This document shows, piece by piece, positions 33,245 to 39,623 of a stretch of DNA of 39,623 bases (positions are counted from its first letter, which is position 1; each line of letters opens with the position of its first letter). This DNA is from Methanolinea sp. GTDB lineage: Archaea > Halobacteriota > Methanomicrobia > Methanomicrobiales > Methanospirillaceae. The notes under the pieces are model-generated. The model did no database searches, had not been told where the DNA came from, and saw nothing but the letters and a program-made list of their open reading frames with translations. Made by a program: the position numbers and the translations under genes. The stretch covers positions 1 to 39,623 of the forward strand of contig JARYMB010000014.1 of assembly GCA_029907345.1 (NCBI GenBank). The letters run 5' to 3'.

Positions 33245-34176
33245 AGGTGCAAAAACCGATCAGGCTGCGTGACTTCATCGAGGACGGGGACGGCTGGCTC
33301 TATGCCGTCTCGACGTACGATAACAGCGAGAGAGCCGGATGCACCCTGCGCTACGTTCCCGATGAGGAAGGCGACCGGGTGACGGGGGAGGGGAGGCGGT
33401 ACCGGAAGGTCGATTTTGACGAGGCTTTTTCCCTGGTCGCCCAAAAAAAGCCGGAATACAGTGACGTCTTCCATCGGGTCCCCCTCTCCGATATCCGCCG
33501 GGTGTTGAAGCCCGAAGAGGAGATCAGCTGCATCGCGGCGCGGGACGCCCGCGTCAGGAGGCTCCTTTCCCTCTTCTCCCTTTCCCGCGGGAGCGTCGGG
33601 TGCACGGGTTCATTCCTCTGTGGCCTCGAGAACGAAACATCTGACATCGACCTGGTTGTCTACGGGGATGACTGGTTCCGTGCGGTGGAGATGCTCCGGG
33701 ATGCAACCGGAAGGGGGGTGCTCGAGCCCATCGACGAAGCGATGTGGAGGAGGATATACGAAAAGAGGAAGCCGGAACTTGGATTCGACGAGTTCCTCCT
33801 CCACGAGAAGAGGAAATGGAACAGGGGAAAGATCGGCACCACCTACTTTGACATTCTCTATACGCGGTCCTACGCGGATGCACTATGCGTTCCCCATGCA
33901 AAGGGCCGCGTCCTGGGAAGGGGGACGATCGAGGCCACGGTCACCGATGCCCGGTTTTCCCACGACAGCCCCGCGGTCTATTGCGTCGACCACGAGGAGG
34001 TCTCATCCGTACTCTCCTTCACCCACACGTACAGCGGGCAGGCACGTGAGGGAGAGGTCATTGAAGCACGGGGGGTCCTCGAAGAACACGGGGGAGACGT
34101 GTGGCTCATCGTGGGGACTTCCCGCGAGGCAAGGGGCGAGTTCATCCGGTCCCTGACGCTCCTCGGGGAGGATTAG
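33241..34176 (+). CDS. Nucleotidyltransferase-domain protein (COG1665-like)
   Basis: A 311-residue predicted nucleotidyltransferase. The polymerase-beta-like active site is GSFLCGLENETSDIDLVVYG, with GS at 123-124 and metal-binding D135 and D137. The N-terminal 100 residues (RLRDFIEDGDGWLYAVSTYD) and a C-terminal beta-rich part (ARFSHDSPAVYCVDHE, EGEVIEARGVLEE, DVWLIVGTSREARGEF) are conserved in archaeal members that I know only as uncharacterised. Four-base overlap with the Sua5 gene suggests a joint role, maybe on RNA or nucleotides; that is an inference. Confidence 0.85.
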   Translation: MKVQKPIRLRDFIEDGDGWLYAVSTYDNSERAGCTLRYVPDEEGDRVTGEGRRYRKVDFDEAFSLVAQKKPEYSDVFHRVPLSDIRRVLKPEEEISCIAARDARVRRLLSLFSLSRGSVGCTGSFLCGLENETSDIDLVVYGDDWFRAVEMLRDATGRGVLEPIDEAMWRRIYEKRKPELGFDEFLLHEKRKWNRGKIGTTYFDILYTRSYADALCVPHAKGRVLGRGTIEATVTDARFSHDSPAVYCVDHEEVSSVLSFTHTYSGQAREGEVIEARGVLEEHGGDVWLIVGTSREARGEFIRSLTLLGED

Positions 34177-34191
34177 ATAGTCCCTCGTTTT

Positions 34192-34219
34192 CCGGGTCGG
34201 CTTTTTTTCAAAAACCCGG
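34192..34219. terminator. Bidirectional hairpin/T-tract terminator
   Basis: An inverted repeat CCGGGT/ACCCGG encloses T7 (34202-34208) on the plus strand and T5 (34211-34215) on the minus strand. It could end both the nucleotidyltransferase operon and the convergent Cas4-like gene, whose stop is about 100 bases away. Confidence 0.5.
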
Positions 34220-34321
34220 CAGGTTTTCGGTTCTTTTCCCCAATCACTATACCCGAACTGATCAGGGAAGCTCGTCACACCGGTTTTTTTCACCCGGGAA
34301 CGGCGATGAGGTGATCCCTTT

Positions 34322-35017
34322 TCAGAGGATGTCGGAGAGTCTCTTTCCCATGGGAAAACAGGTTGGATGCGAGGGGCATGTCCTGCACCGCGGTCCCGGT
34401 ACCCGTGCCGGTTCTTTGCCGGAATAGACGTCGCGGGCACTCCGGAGGGCCTGCAGGAAACGCCGCTTGTCAATCGGGTGGGGAATATACGTCCGCGAGA
34501 CACCGGACGGGATGTACTCGACCGAGCCGCAGGTCGCGTCTATCCCGGCAGCATCGGAGAGGAGGAGCATGTATCCAAAGACACGCAGCCTGTCAGGTCC
34601 TGCAACTCCCGCGGGGGGAGCCGGGCTTGCCCGGACGATGGCAAACGGCGGGTCCGAATCGAAGAGCTTGTCGATATTCCCGTAGAGACCGTACCTGTCC
34701 GAGTGGAACGGGACATCGGATTCGCGGGGACGGGTCCAGGGACCGCCTTCGGTGCAACGGGCAATGCAGGTTTCAAGGAAGGTGCGCATGCGGGGGTCCA
34801 TCCCGGGATCGATGGCAAGGACCTCGTCCCAGAGGGCCCCGGCATCGAGCGGCTCCCCGAGGTGGGATGCTATCTGCCTGCAAATCGTGTATTCTGATCC
34901 CTGGGTCCGGGCAATTCCCGATCGTCTCTCGAGATGAAGCCTCATCGGGCAGAATGAAGCGGTGATCACGGCCGAGACAGGGACGGGCACAAGGCCGCCA
35001 TTTTTCTCCCCGGACAT
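34322..35017 (-). CDS. Solitary Cas4-like / PD-(D/E)XK protein with an altered active site
   Basis: A 231-residue protein with Cas4/RecB-like organisation. C23 in FCPMRLHLERR and the trio C211, C214, C220 (CRTCPSHPTC) match the four iron-sulfur cysteines of Cas4. The first catalytic aspartate is D116 (YGNIDKLFD). Where active Cas4 proteins carry E-x-K about ten residues later, this protein has IVRAS (127-131), so the catalytic Glu and Lys appear to be missing. The helix RVFGYMLLL that follows is normal. No cas1, cas2 or CRISPR repeats lie in the window. Start: ATG 35017; the longer frame begins with GTG. Function may be DNA binding or replication-related. Confidence 0.75.
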   Translation of the reverse strand: MSGEKNGGLVPVPVSAVITASFCPMRLHLERRSGIARTQGSEYTICRQIASHLGEPLDAGALWDEVLAIDPGMDPRMRTFLETCIARCTEGGPWTRPRESDVPFHSDRYGLYGNIDKLFDSDPPFAIVRASPAPPAGVAGPDRLRVFGYMLLLSDAAGIDATCGSVEYIPSGVSRTYIPHPIDKRRFLQALRSARDVYSGKEPARVPGPRCRTCPSHPTCFPMGKRLSDIL

Positions 35018-35077
35018 CACGCATCACCCGGATCATGGGACATGCCGATGGAACGGCACCATGAGGCGTATTTTCCT

Positions 35078-35137
35078 TGCAGGGAACCTGCAGGACGGGT
35101 TTTTTCGTCACGGAGCGGGAAAGGGTTTTTCCTTTCC
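35078..35137. repeat. Two inverted repeats between the Cas4-like and DUF3467 genes
   Basis: TGCAGG-GAA-CCTGCA at 35078-35092 is a perfect palindrome with a three-base centre. GGAAAGG-GTTTTT-CCTTTCC at 35118-35137 is a seven-base hairpin just before the DUF3467 start. They could be operators or RNA structures for the divergent genes. Confidence 0.4.
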
Positions 35138-35155
35138 GTGCCGAACAGTATAACC

Positions 35156-35452
35156 ATGACGTCACACGAGATTGCCGTCAATATCCCCAACACCCTGGAC
35201 CCTGTCTACAGCAATATGATCCAGATTGCTTATAAGGAAGACGAATTCACCTTCGTTTTCCTCCACCAGATCCCGGGCGTGAACCAGGCCAGGGCAAAGG
35301 CCATCGTGAGTATCACACCCCAGCACGCAAAGACACTCCTTGCGGTCTTCTCAAAGACCATGGCCGACTACGAGGCGAAGTTCGGGAAGGTCGAGTCGAC
35401 CGGGGGCAAGCAGGAAGGAGAGAGCGTAACGACGATCCGCGGGTACTCGTAA
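35156..35452 (+). CDS. DUF3467 domain protein
   Basis: A 98-residue protein of the DUF3467 family, small beta-rich proteins of unknown role. Family features are YSNMIQIAYKEDEFTFVFLH (about 19-38) and SITPQHAKTLLAVFSKTMADYE. Start: ATG 35156, where homology begins; upstream in-frame sequence is non-coding. GTATAAC directly precedes the start, and two inverted repeats lie in the intergenic region before it. It is divergent from the Cas4-like gene (138 bases between starts). Confidence 0.9.
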   Translation: MTSHEIAVNIPNTLDPVYSNMIQIAYKEDEFTFVFLHQIPGVNQARAKAIVSITPQHAKTLLAVFSKTMADYEAKFGKVESTGGKQEGESVTTIRGYS

Positions 35453-35605
35453 AAGGATTCCGGCAGTCATCGGGCCTTTGCCCACCACATCCGCGGGCGC
35501 GGGGACACAAGCGGGGAACAGGGCAACAATGGCCTGGAAAAGCAAAGACCGTGCCCACCTGCCCGAACTTTCATATTTCAGCACGTCGACATTAATGGGT
35601 ATCGT

Positions 35606-35677
35606 GCCGCCATGGCTTAGCGGTATAGCGGCTGATTCGTAATCAGCAGGTCGGGGGTTCAAGTCCCCCTGGCGGCT
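35606..35677 (+). tRNA. tRNA-Thr (CGT)
   Basis: A 72-base tRNA. Acceptor GCCGCCA pairs with TGGCGGC; anticodon stem GCTGA/TCAGC encloses TTCGTAA with anticodon CGT (codon ACG). T-arm GGGGG-TTCAAGT-CCCCC is regular. The discriminator base is T, as in archaeal tRNA-Thr; no CCA and no intron. A TATA-like TTTCATATTT lies at 35569-35578. The 3' end and flank are repeated further downstream (see the repeat entry), marking the gene as an integration target. Confidence 0.95.
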
Positions 35678-35694
35678 TTGGGACAGGAGGTCAA
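35669..35694 (+). repeat. 26-bp direct repeat copy 1: tRNA-Thr 3' end and flank (att-like)
   Basis: The last nine bases of tRNA-Thr (from CTGGCGGCT) plus 17 bases beyond it are identical to 36198-36223. The sequence before each copy differs. Exact duplication of a tRNA 3' end is the standard trace of site-specific integration by a tyrosine integrase. No integrase gene was found in the window. Confidence 0.75.
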
Positions 35695-36310
35695 AATCTT
35701 CTTTCTTTTCGCTCCGTTTCTGATCTGCGCAAATCCTCGCCCCTGCAACCGACCCCCACCCCTAACCCCGCCCCTACCAAACCGAAGGGATGGGCCTCCA
35801 CCCCGGTAAACATCCTTCTTCAGCACGGGGACCCTGACAGCCAGACCTTGCATTCCCAGCGTGCGACCGGTTCGCGGGGAGACTGGGGATGATTCCGGAC
35901 ATAACCAAACCATCCCTGTAACCGGCATGAGAATCCCGTGATCCACGGATGTATCCCGATTATGGAACCGGTCATATCGAAGCGAATCAGCAGAATGTAA
36001 AATAACAATTTTTTTATACTATAAGATGGAAGACCGGAAATTGTTTTAAAGGACAGACCCTGCTGTAATGACAGTTGGAAGAATAGTTCCCGGCGCATGA
36101 TTAACCGGTCGCTAGCTGCCGAAACCCCGGCCTATTCCCTCTTTTTTTTTTTAAACAACTGTACCATCCGATTATCTGACTGATCGGAAATTCTTCTCTG
36201 GCGGCTTTGGGACAGGAGGTCAAGTCCTCCCCCCCCGATTATCTCTCGAGGATTTCGAAATACCTCCTCAAATCACAAAAGCTTTATTTTAGGTGATCGA
36301 AGTATTCTGA
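35678..36310. other. Intergenic region between tRNA-Thr and the IS5-type element
   Basis: 633 bases with no credible gene. It contains a C-rich tract that forms a G-quadruplex pattern on the minus strand (35753-35774), an AT-rich middle, T11 at 36142-36152, and the second copy of the 26-base repeat (36198-36223) with a small GGAGG/CCTCC hairpin after it. The two minus-strand open frames here (35659-35946, 35820-36098) are Gly/Arg- or Phe-rich and not convincing. Confidence 0.55.
36198..36223 (+). repeat. 26-bp direct repeat copy 2 (att-like)
   Basis: Identical to 35669-35694, 529 bases downstream in the same orientation. It contains only the last nine tRNA bases, so it is not a second tRNA gene. 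It is followed by different sequence. Confidence 0.75.
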
Positions 36311-37331
36311 ATGACTTTTGAGACGTTTGGATTAAATGAGGCGTATAAAAAGGTACAAAAGGTATGAGACCGTCTATCTGAATTTTAATCATTGATCGAA
36401 TGGGATCAATTTCGTCCTTTATTTGCGAATTTCTACTATAACAATACCCGCAAAGGAGGCATGCCGAATGTTGATCCTGTTATGCTGATCAAACTATGAT
36501 TACTTCCGTCCCTCTACAATCTCTCCGACCCGAAACTCGAACGCCAGGTGACAGATCGTATTTCTTTCCGGAAATGCATAGGATTGATAACTGAGATACC
36601 CGATTTTCCGACAGTCTGGCTCTTCGGCAACGTCTCATACAATCAGGGAAATACGAGGAAGTCTGGAACACATTCCAGGCGCAGTTGGAGCTCAAAGGCC
36701 TCAAGATAACACGAGGAGTCATTCAGGACGCAACCATCATTACCGCTGATCCGGGAGCAGGTTCATCAGACACATCACGCGGAAAAGAAGCGAAGACTCG
36801 GAGAAACAAGGACGGTACTTGGACAAAACGAGGAGAGACCCCCTCCTTTGGATACAAGTTCCATGCACTCGTTGACAAAGAATACCACCTGATCCGCCGT
36901 GTTGAGACAACTTCTGCTTCTGTCCATGACAACCAGGTGGATCTCTCATTGCCTGGTGAGACTGTATATCGTGATAAAGGGTATTTCGGTGTAAAACCCC
37001 GTGCATCGATTAATAAAACGATGAACCGGGCAGTCCGGGGGCGTCCACTGACTATCAGGGAGAACCGCAGGAACCGCGCAATCAGCAGAGTGAGAAGGGT
37101 GATTGAACGTTCGTTCGCCGTGATCAAACGAATGTTCCATGGAGGTCATGTCCTGGTTACAACTCCCGGGAGAGTCCATCTCAAAAACATGTTTTTTTTA
37201 GCGTTTTCGTTCAATCTGGTCCAATTGGGTACGCTCAAACGCAAAGGAGCCTGGTAGCGGCAGCTATTTAAAAACCTTCCGTATTAAGGAAAAATCAGGC
37301 GATTTGGGAAATGTGAGAGTAAAAATCTTCG
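36247..37331 (+). mobile_element. Probable IS5-type insertion sequence (decayed)
   Basis: Limits are tentative. CGAGGATTT at 36247-36255 and the reverse complement of CGAAGATTT at 37323-37331 form an eight-of-nine-base inverted pair. Both lie just outside the transposase remnant, and CAAATC follows further inside on each side. No clear target-site duplication was identified. Only the transposase remnant is certain. Confidence 0.4.
36311..37257 (+). pseudogene. Transposase, IS5 family, inactivated
   Basis: Reading from ATG 36311 gives a coherent transposase N-terminus (MTFETFGLNEAYKKVQK, then WDQFRPLFANFYYNN, KGGMPNVDPVMLIK, YNLSDPKLERQVTDRISF). It is broken by in-frame stops at 36365, 36386 and 36497, and a one-base frameshift near 36625 after PTVWLF. 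The rest (36625-37257) is open and includes the DDE domain: DATIITADPG, GYKFHALVDKEY, YRDKGYFG, and the C-terminal RVIERSFAVIKRMF. It cannot make a full enzyme without several corrections, so this is an old copy. Base composition is lower in GC than neighbours. Confidence 0.9.
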
Positions 37332-37583
37332 TTTCGAGCCTTCACGTGTGAATGCTGGCTATCCCTTCTTTGTGGATCATACGTTTTTCGGAATCGTTAT
37401 TTAAAAGTAAGAAGAGAAAGTATTTCTTTCATTTGGTCTGATTGAAAATTCAGGCGGAGGCTTACCGTGTCCTCAACAGATCGATGAATCTACCGCTGCC
37501 CGAAGGCAAGGAATGATTCGCTTTCTCATATAAAGGCTTTTTGTTCCCTGCCTCTGGAAAACCTCAAAATGGAGGTAAGGAAA
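37258..37583. other. Intergenic region before the phospholipase-C-like gene
   Basis: 326 AT-rich bases with no convincing gene. It holds the probable right end of the IS5-type element (near 37331) and, at 37571-37576, a strong GGAGGT ribosome-binding site for the ATG at 37584. Confidence 0.5.
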
Positions 37584-38746
37584 ATGAAGAAAAAAGGAAC
37601 GACCGGTATTCTGTCCGTGTTCCTGGTACTGGTGCTGGTGGGCGGGACAGTGATACCGGGGGTAATGGCAGCTCCGGTGTTGCGCAACCACAGCCAATAC
37701 CCACGGTTGATACCACGATACCTTCGGTAGATTCGTCTCTTTTCATGATAGACGAGAGGATCAAGAATGCGACGCCGCACTGGGCATTACTCGCCGCCGA
37801 TAAGGAAGGGCAGGAGAATGCCTTGAACGACCTGAAGGAGTGTTCCCTTTCCAGTGACGAAGTGACGCGCCTTTCCGAGGGACTCCGGAAAATCTGGAGC
37901 AAGTATCCTACGGCTATCGTCCAATCCGACAAGGGACAGACCCTTACATTTGCATCACCGCAGGAAGGTGTCCTGACCGATGAAGAGAATGCACTGCTTA
38001 CGCAGGCGGATGAAATCCTGGCAAAATATCTCAATGAAAAGATAGGGGGCGGGAACACCATCCTCTGGTCGGGGAACCCGTGCCACCAGGACATCATTGA
38101 GATTTCGTGTCTGAAGTGGGGGGTCTCATCGACATACGCCACGTATGCCCATAACGCTGCGGACGCCCCCGATTCCTGGCCGATGATCTGGCCACCGACA
38201 GGATATGAATGGCTGAATAACTTCATCCAACAGGTCTGCCATTCATACGACCACTATTACAATCCCGAACTGGGCACGGGACTGGCTCCGGCGCAGTGTG
38301 CGAACTATGCCAACTCCGCCAAGAGCTACTATGACCAGTCGTCGATGTACAACGCCTACACGTACATGGGCTATTCCAGCCACTTCCTCACCGATGTCGG
38401 CAACCCGCTCCACACCGGGATGGAGATCGAACAAGCCCTGAACCGGTGGGTGCACGACGATTATGAGAACTATGTCGGGACGAACTGGGAAGCGGGTTCC
38501 GGACAGGGGTATAACTTCAAATCGGTGATCGATAATAACTGGTACTATTACGCCATGTCCGACCCCGCGACTTCGACCCGCTCGCTTGCCGGCTATGCAA
38601 AGAACTACGACGATACGTTGTTCTACCTGGTATACAACCACCGGTATACGTTCAGAACAGATCCGTCAGTCCGATCTATCACCATGAGCAGTCTCCTCGA
38701 TACTGCCAAGCACTTGCTCGGCCTGGTCAAGTATGTGAGGGATTAA
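37584..38746 (+). pseudogene. Secreted zinc-dependent phospholipase-C-like protein with a frameshift
   Basis: Two frames are needed. A signal peptide (MKKKGTTGILSVFLVLVL, then PGVMAAP) starts at ATG 37584 after GGAGGT, but its frame stops at 37728. The mature protein is in the next frame from about 37680 (VAQPQPIPTVDTTIPSV onward) to 38746. It carries the zinc-dependent PLC/S1-P1-like histidine-aspartate pattern: PCHQDIIEIS, VCHSYDHYYNP and GYSSHFLTDVGNPLHTGME. A shift by one base in about 37670-37690 would restore one secreted protein of about 387 residues. Either a real inactivating mutation or a sequencing error. Length and motifs otherwise look complete. Confidence 0.8.
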
Positions 38747-38753
38747 TATCACC

Positions 38754-38761
38754 TTTTTTTT
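38754..38761 (+). terminator. T8 terminator
   Basis: A run of eight T about eight bases after the phospholipase-C-like stop codon. Confidence 0.5.
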
Positions 38762-38780
38762 CAGTGGTCTGGGGATCTAC

Positions 38781-39332
38781 ATGTTAGATGTTCCCGTGAT
38801 CCTGCTCGGCGCTATCCTCCTCTTCTGTATCCCCGCAATCCTTATTGGCGCATTCGTGACCGCATTTTATTTTGCATTAAGAAAACTGCCTCGGATTGCC
38901 GGTGACATTGCACCGTTTGTTGTGGCATTTGGTCTCACGGCGATTACCCCTGCATACCACAAGATGGTTACGCTCTTTCCTTTTTCATTGTTGATCGAGC
39001 TGGGGATTCTTGCAACCGGGGTGCTGACGCCGTACATGTTCCTCGACCGATTCTTCCCAACTAAAAGCCGGACGAAGATCGTGTTCCCCGGCTCTGTTAT
39101 TGCCATCACCGGGCGCCTCGTATACGGCTTTTCCGGAGTATTCGGGGATGGCACGGGATCCCCAATCTTCCACCTAGTCACTTCTTTCGCCACATCCGAC
39201 GCTAATTTTCTAATTTTAAATTCGATTGCCCTCTATGTGGAGATGGTCATTGGAGCAACAGTGGTATTCGGAATTATTAATGCGGCCATGGTCATAATGA
39301 GGCTTTTACGGAGACGTATAGCTGGCCACTGA
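38781..39332 (+). CDS. Small multi-spanning membrane protein, unknown
   Basis: A 183-residue hydrophobic protein with four or five predicted transmembrane segments (the first at residues 5-33) and a basic end (RLLRRRIAGH). No known domain. It is 34 bases after the phospholipase-C-like gene, but a T8 tract lies between. Start ATG 38781 has no clear ribosome site. GC content is below the core of the window, fitting the accessory region. Confidence 0.7.
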   Translation: MLDVPVILLGAILLFCIPAILIGAFVTAFYFALRKLPRIAGDIAPFVVAFGLTAITPAYHKMVTLFPFSLLIELGILATGVLTPYMFLDRFFPTKSRTKIVFPGSVIAITGRLVYGFSGVFGDGTGSPIFHLVTSFATSDANFLILNSIALYVEMVIGATVVFGIINAAMVIMRLLRRRIAGH

Positions 39333-39422
39333 TACACCCCAGCATGGCCATACGGGTGGAATAAGGATGAACAGGAGCTCCTGAAAGTGGGTCAGGATAA
39401 GCCTGACACATGAACAATCGTT

Positions 39423-39459
39423 GTTAATCGTTGCGATGAATATCATCGCGATGATTAAC
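39423..39459. repeat. Imperfect 17-bp inverted repeat
   Basis: GTTAATCGTTGCGATGA is followed by a three-base loop and a reverse complement with two mismatches. It lies in the gap between the membrane protein and the transposase start and could be an IS end, a recombination scar or an RNA hairpin. Confidence 0.5.
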
Positions 39460-39518
39460 ATTCATCGAACTAATAGGTTAAAACGTTTAATTTGAGGTGA
39501 TTCCTTAATAAAGGCCAC

Positions 39519-39530
39519 GATTATATACTA
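39519..39530 (+). promoter_or_regulatory. TATA box for the IS1595-like transposase
   Basis: TTATATACTA lies about 26 bases before ATG 39550 and is flanked by the inverted repeat GGCCAC (39513-39518) / GTGGCC (39538-39543), which could be an operator. The mRNA would be leaderless. Confidence 0.4.
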
Positions 39531-39549
39531 ACCAACGGTGGCCAAATGG

Positions 39550-39623
39550 ATGAACCTGGTAGAACTGATGCGATATACCCCGGATGAGGAAAGTGCAGAA
39601 AAGTATCTCAAGGAACAAGGAAT
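39550..39623 (+). CDS. Transposase N-terminus, IS1595-like (cut by window end)
   Basis: The last 74 bases encode MNLVELMRYTPDEESAEKYL and continue open to the end. The start resembles the N-terminus of IS1595-family transposases, which begin with a short helix before a zinc ribbon. Only 24 residues are visible, so the call rests on similarity of this short stretch. A second ATG at 39546 is out of frame. Together with the decayed IS5-type element it marks a mobile-element-rich segment. Confidence 0.45.
   Translation, partial: MNLVELMRYTPDEESAEKYLKEQG

Noticed and set aside
34322-35017. Possible CRISPR-Cas locus around the Cas4-like gene
   Set aside because: No regularly spaced repeats and no other cas genes in the window.
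35659-36098. Minus-strand open frames 35659-35946 and 35820-36098 after tRNA-Thr
   Set aside because: One overlaps the tRNA and is Gly/Arg-rich because of the C-rich tract; neither has a ribosome site or recognisable domain.

Overview
The window is a high-GC stretch of an archaeal chromosome that reads as a hydrogenotrophic methanogen of the Methanomicrobiales. The evidence is archaeal-type genes throughout: family-2 S-adenosylmethionine synthetase, ribosomal protein L10e, GatDE, an incomplete TCA branch with 2-oxoglutarate:ferredoxin oxidoreductase, AglJ-like glycosyltransferase, DUF2070, UPF0212, UPF0215/DUF99 and DUF5350. TATA-box promoters and T-tract terminators also fit. Placement at order level is an inference from gene content; no species can be named from the sequence alone.

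Layout. 125-4943 (minus): a GYD-domain protein with its own promoter, the operon mat-hisG-hisA-hisB closed by a run of T-tracts, and a PH-like/zinc-ribbon protein. 5042-11073 (minus): eight genes fumA-fumB-korD-korA-korB-korC-sucC-sucD, every junction a 4-base stop/start overlap. Together they link fumarate metabolism, succinyl-CoA and 2-oxoglutarate, the biosynthetic horseshoe TCA of methanogens. 11354-11890: L10e. 11951-14738 (minus): an ABC importer (lipoprotein, permease, ATPase) whose binding protein has its two halves in swapped order. It is divergent from an XRE-type regulator, with a palindrome between them. 15482-20051: argH-gatD-gatE. 20127-20453: DUF5350 protein carrying an RGG box. 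20673-24551: a tight operon of a hypothetical, a nitroreductase, UPF0212, a PfkB kinase and DUF2070.

24552-25046 is a long AT-rich gap. It is followed by a small hypothetical, a REC-PAS-PAS-histidine kinase and a convergent REC-PAS protein whose stop codons interlock. 28384-31763 holds a membrane protein, a chagasin-like inhibitor convergent with TspO, and DUF99 and an AglJ-like glycosyltransferase back to back over 39 bp. 31901-34176 holds tRNA-Gly(CCC), an ACT/DUF5612 protein, a Sua5/YrdC protein and a nucleotidyltransferase. 34322-35452 holds a solitary Cas4-like protein and a DUF3467 protein.

From tRNA-Thr(CGT) at 35606 onward the character changes. The tRNA 3' end plus flank is repeated exactly 529 bp downstream, a G-quadruplex-type tract lies between the copies, and GC drops. 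Beyond come a decayed IS5-type transposase, a secreted zinc-dependent phospholipase-C-like gene with a frameshift in its signal-peptide region, a membrane protein, and the start of a second transposase (IS1595-like) cut by the window end. This reads as an integration site. No CRISPR array and no obvious defence island were found. The most unusual items are the permuted binding protein, the tRNA-Thr repeat region and the Cas4-like protein with an altered active site.
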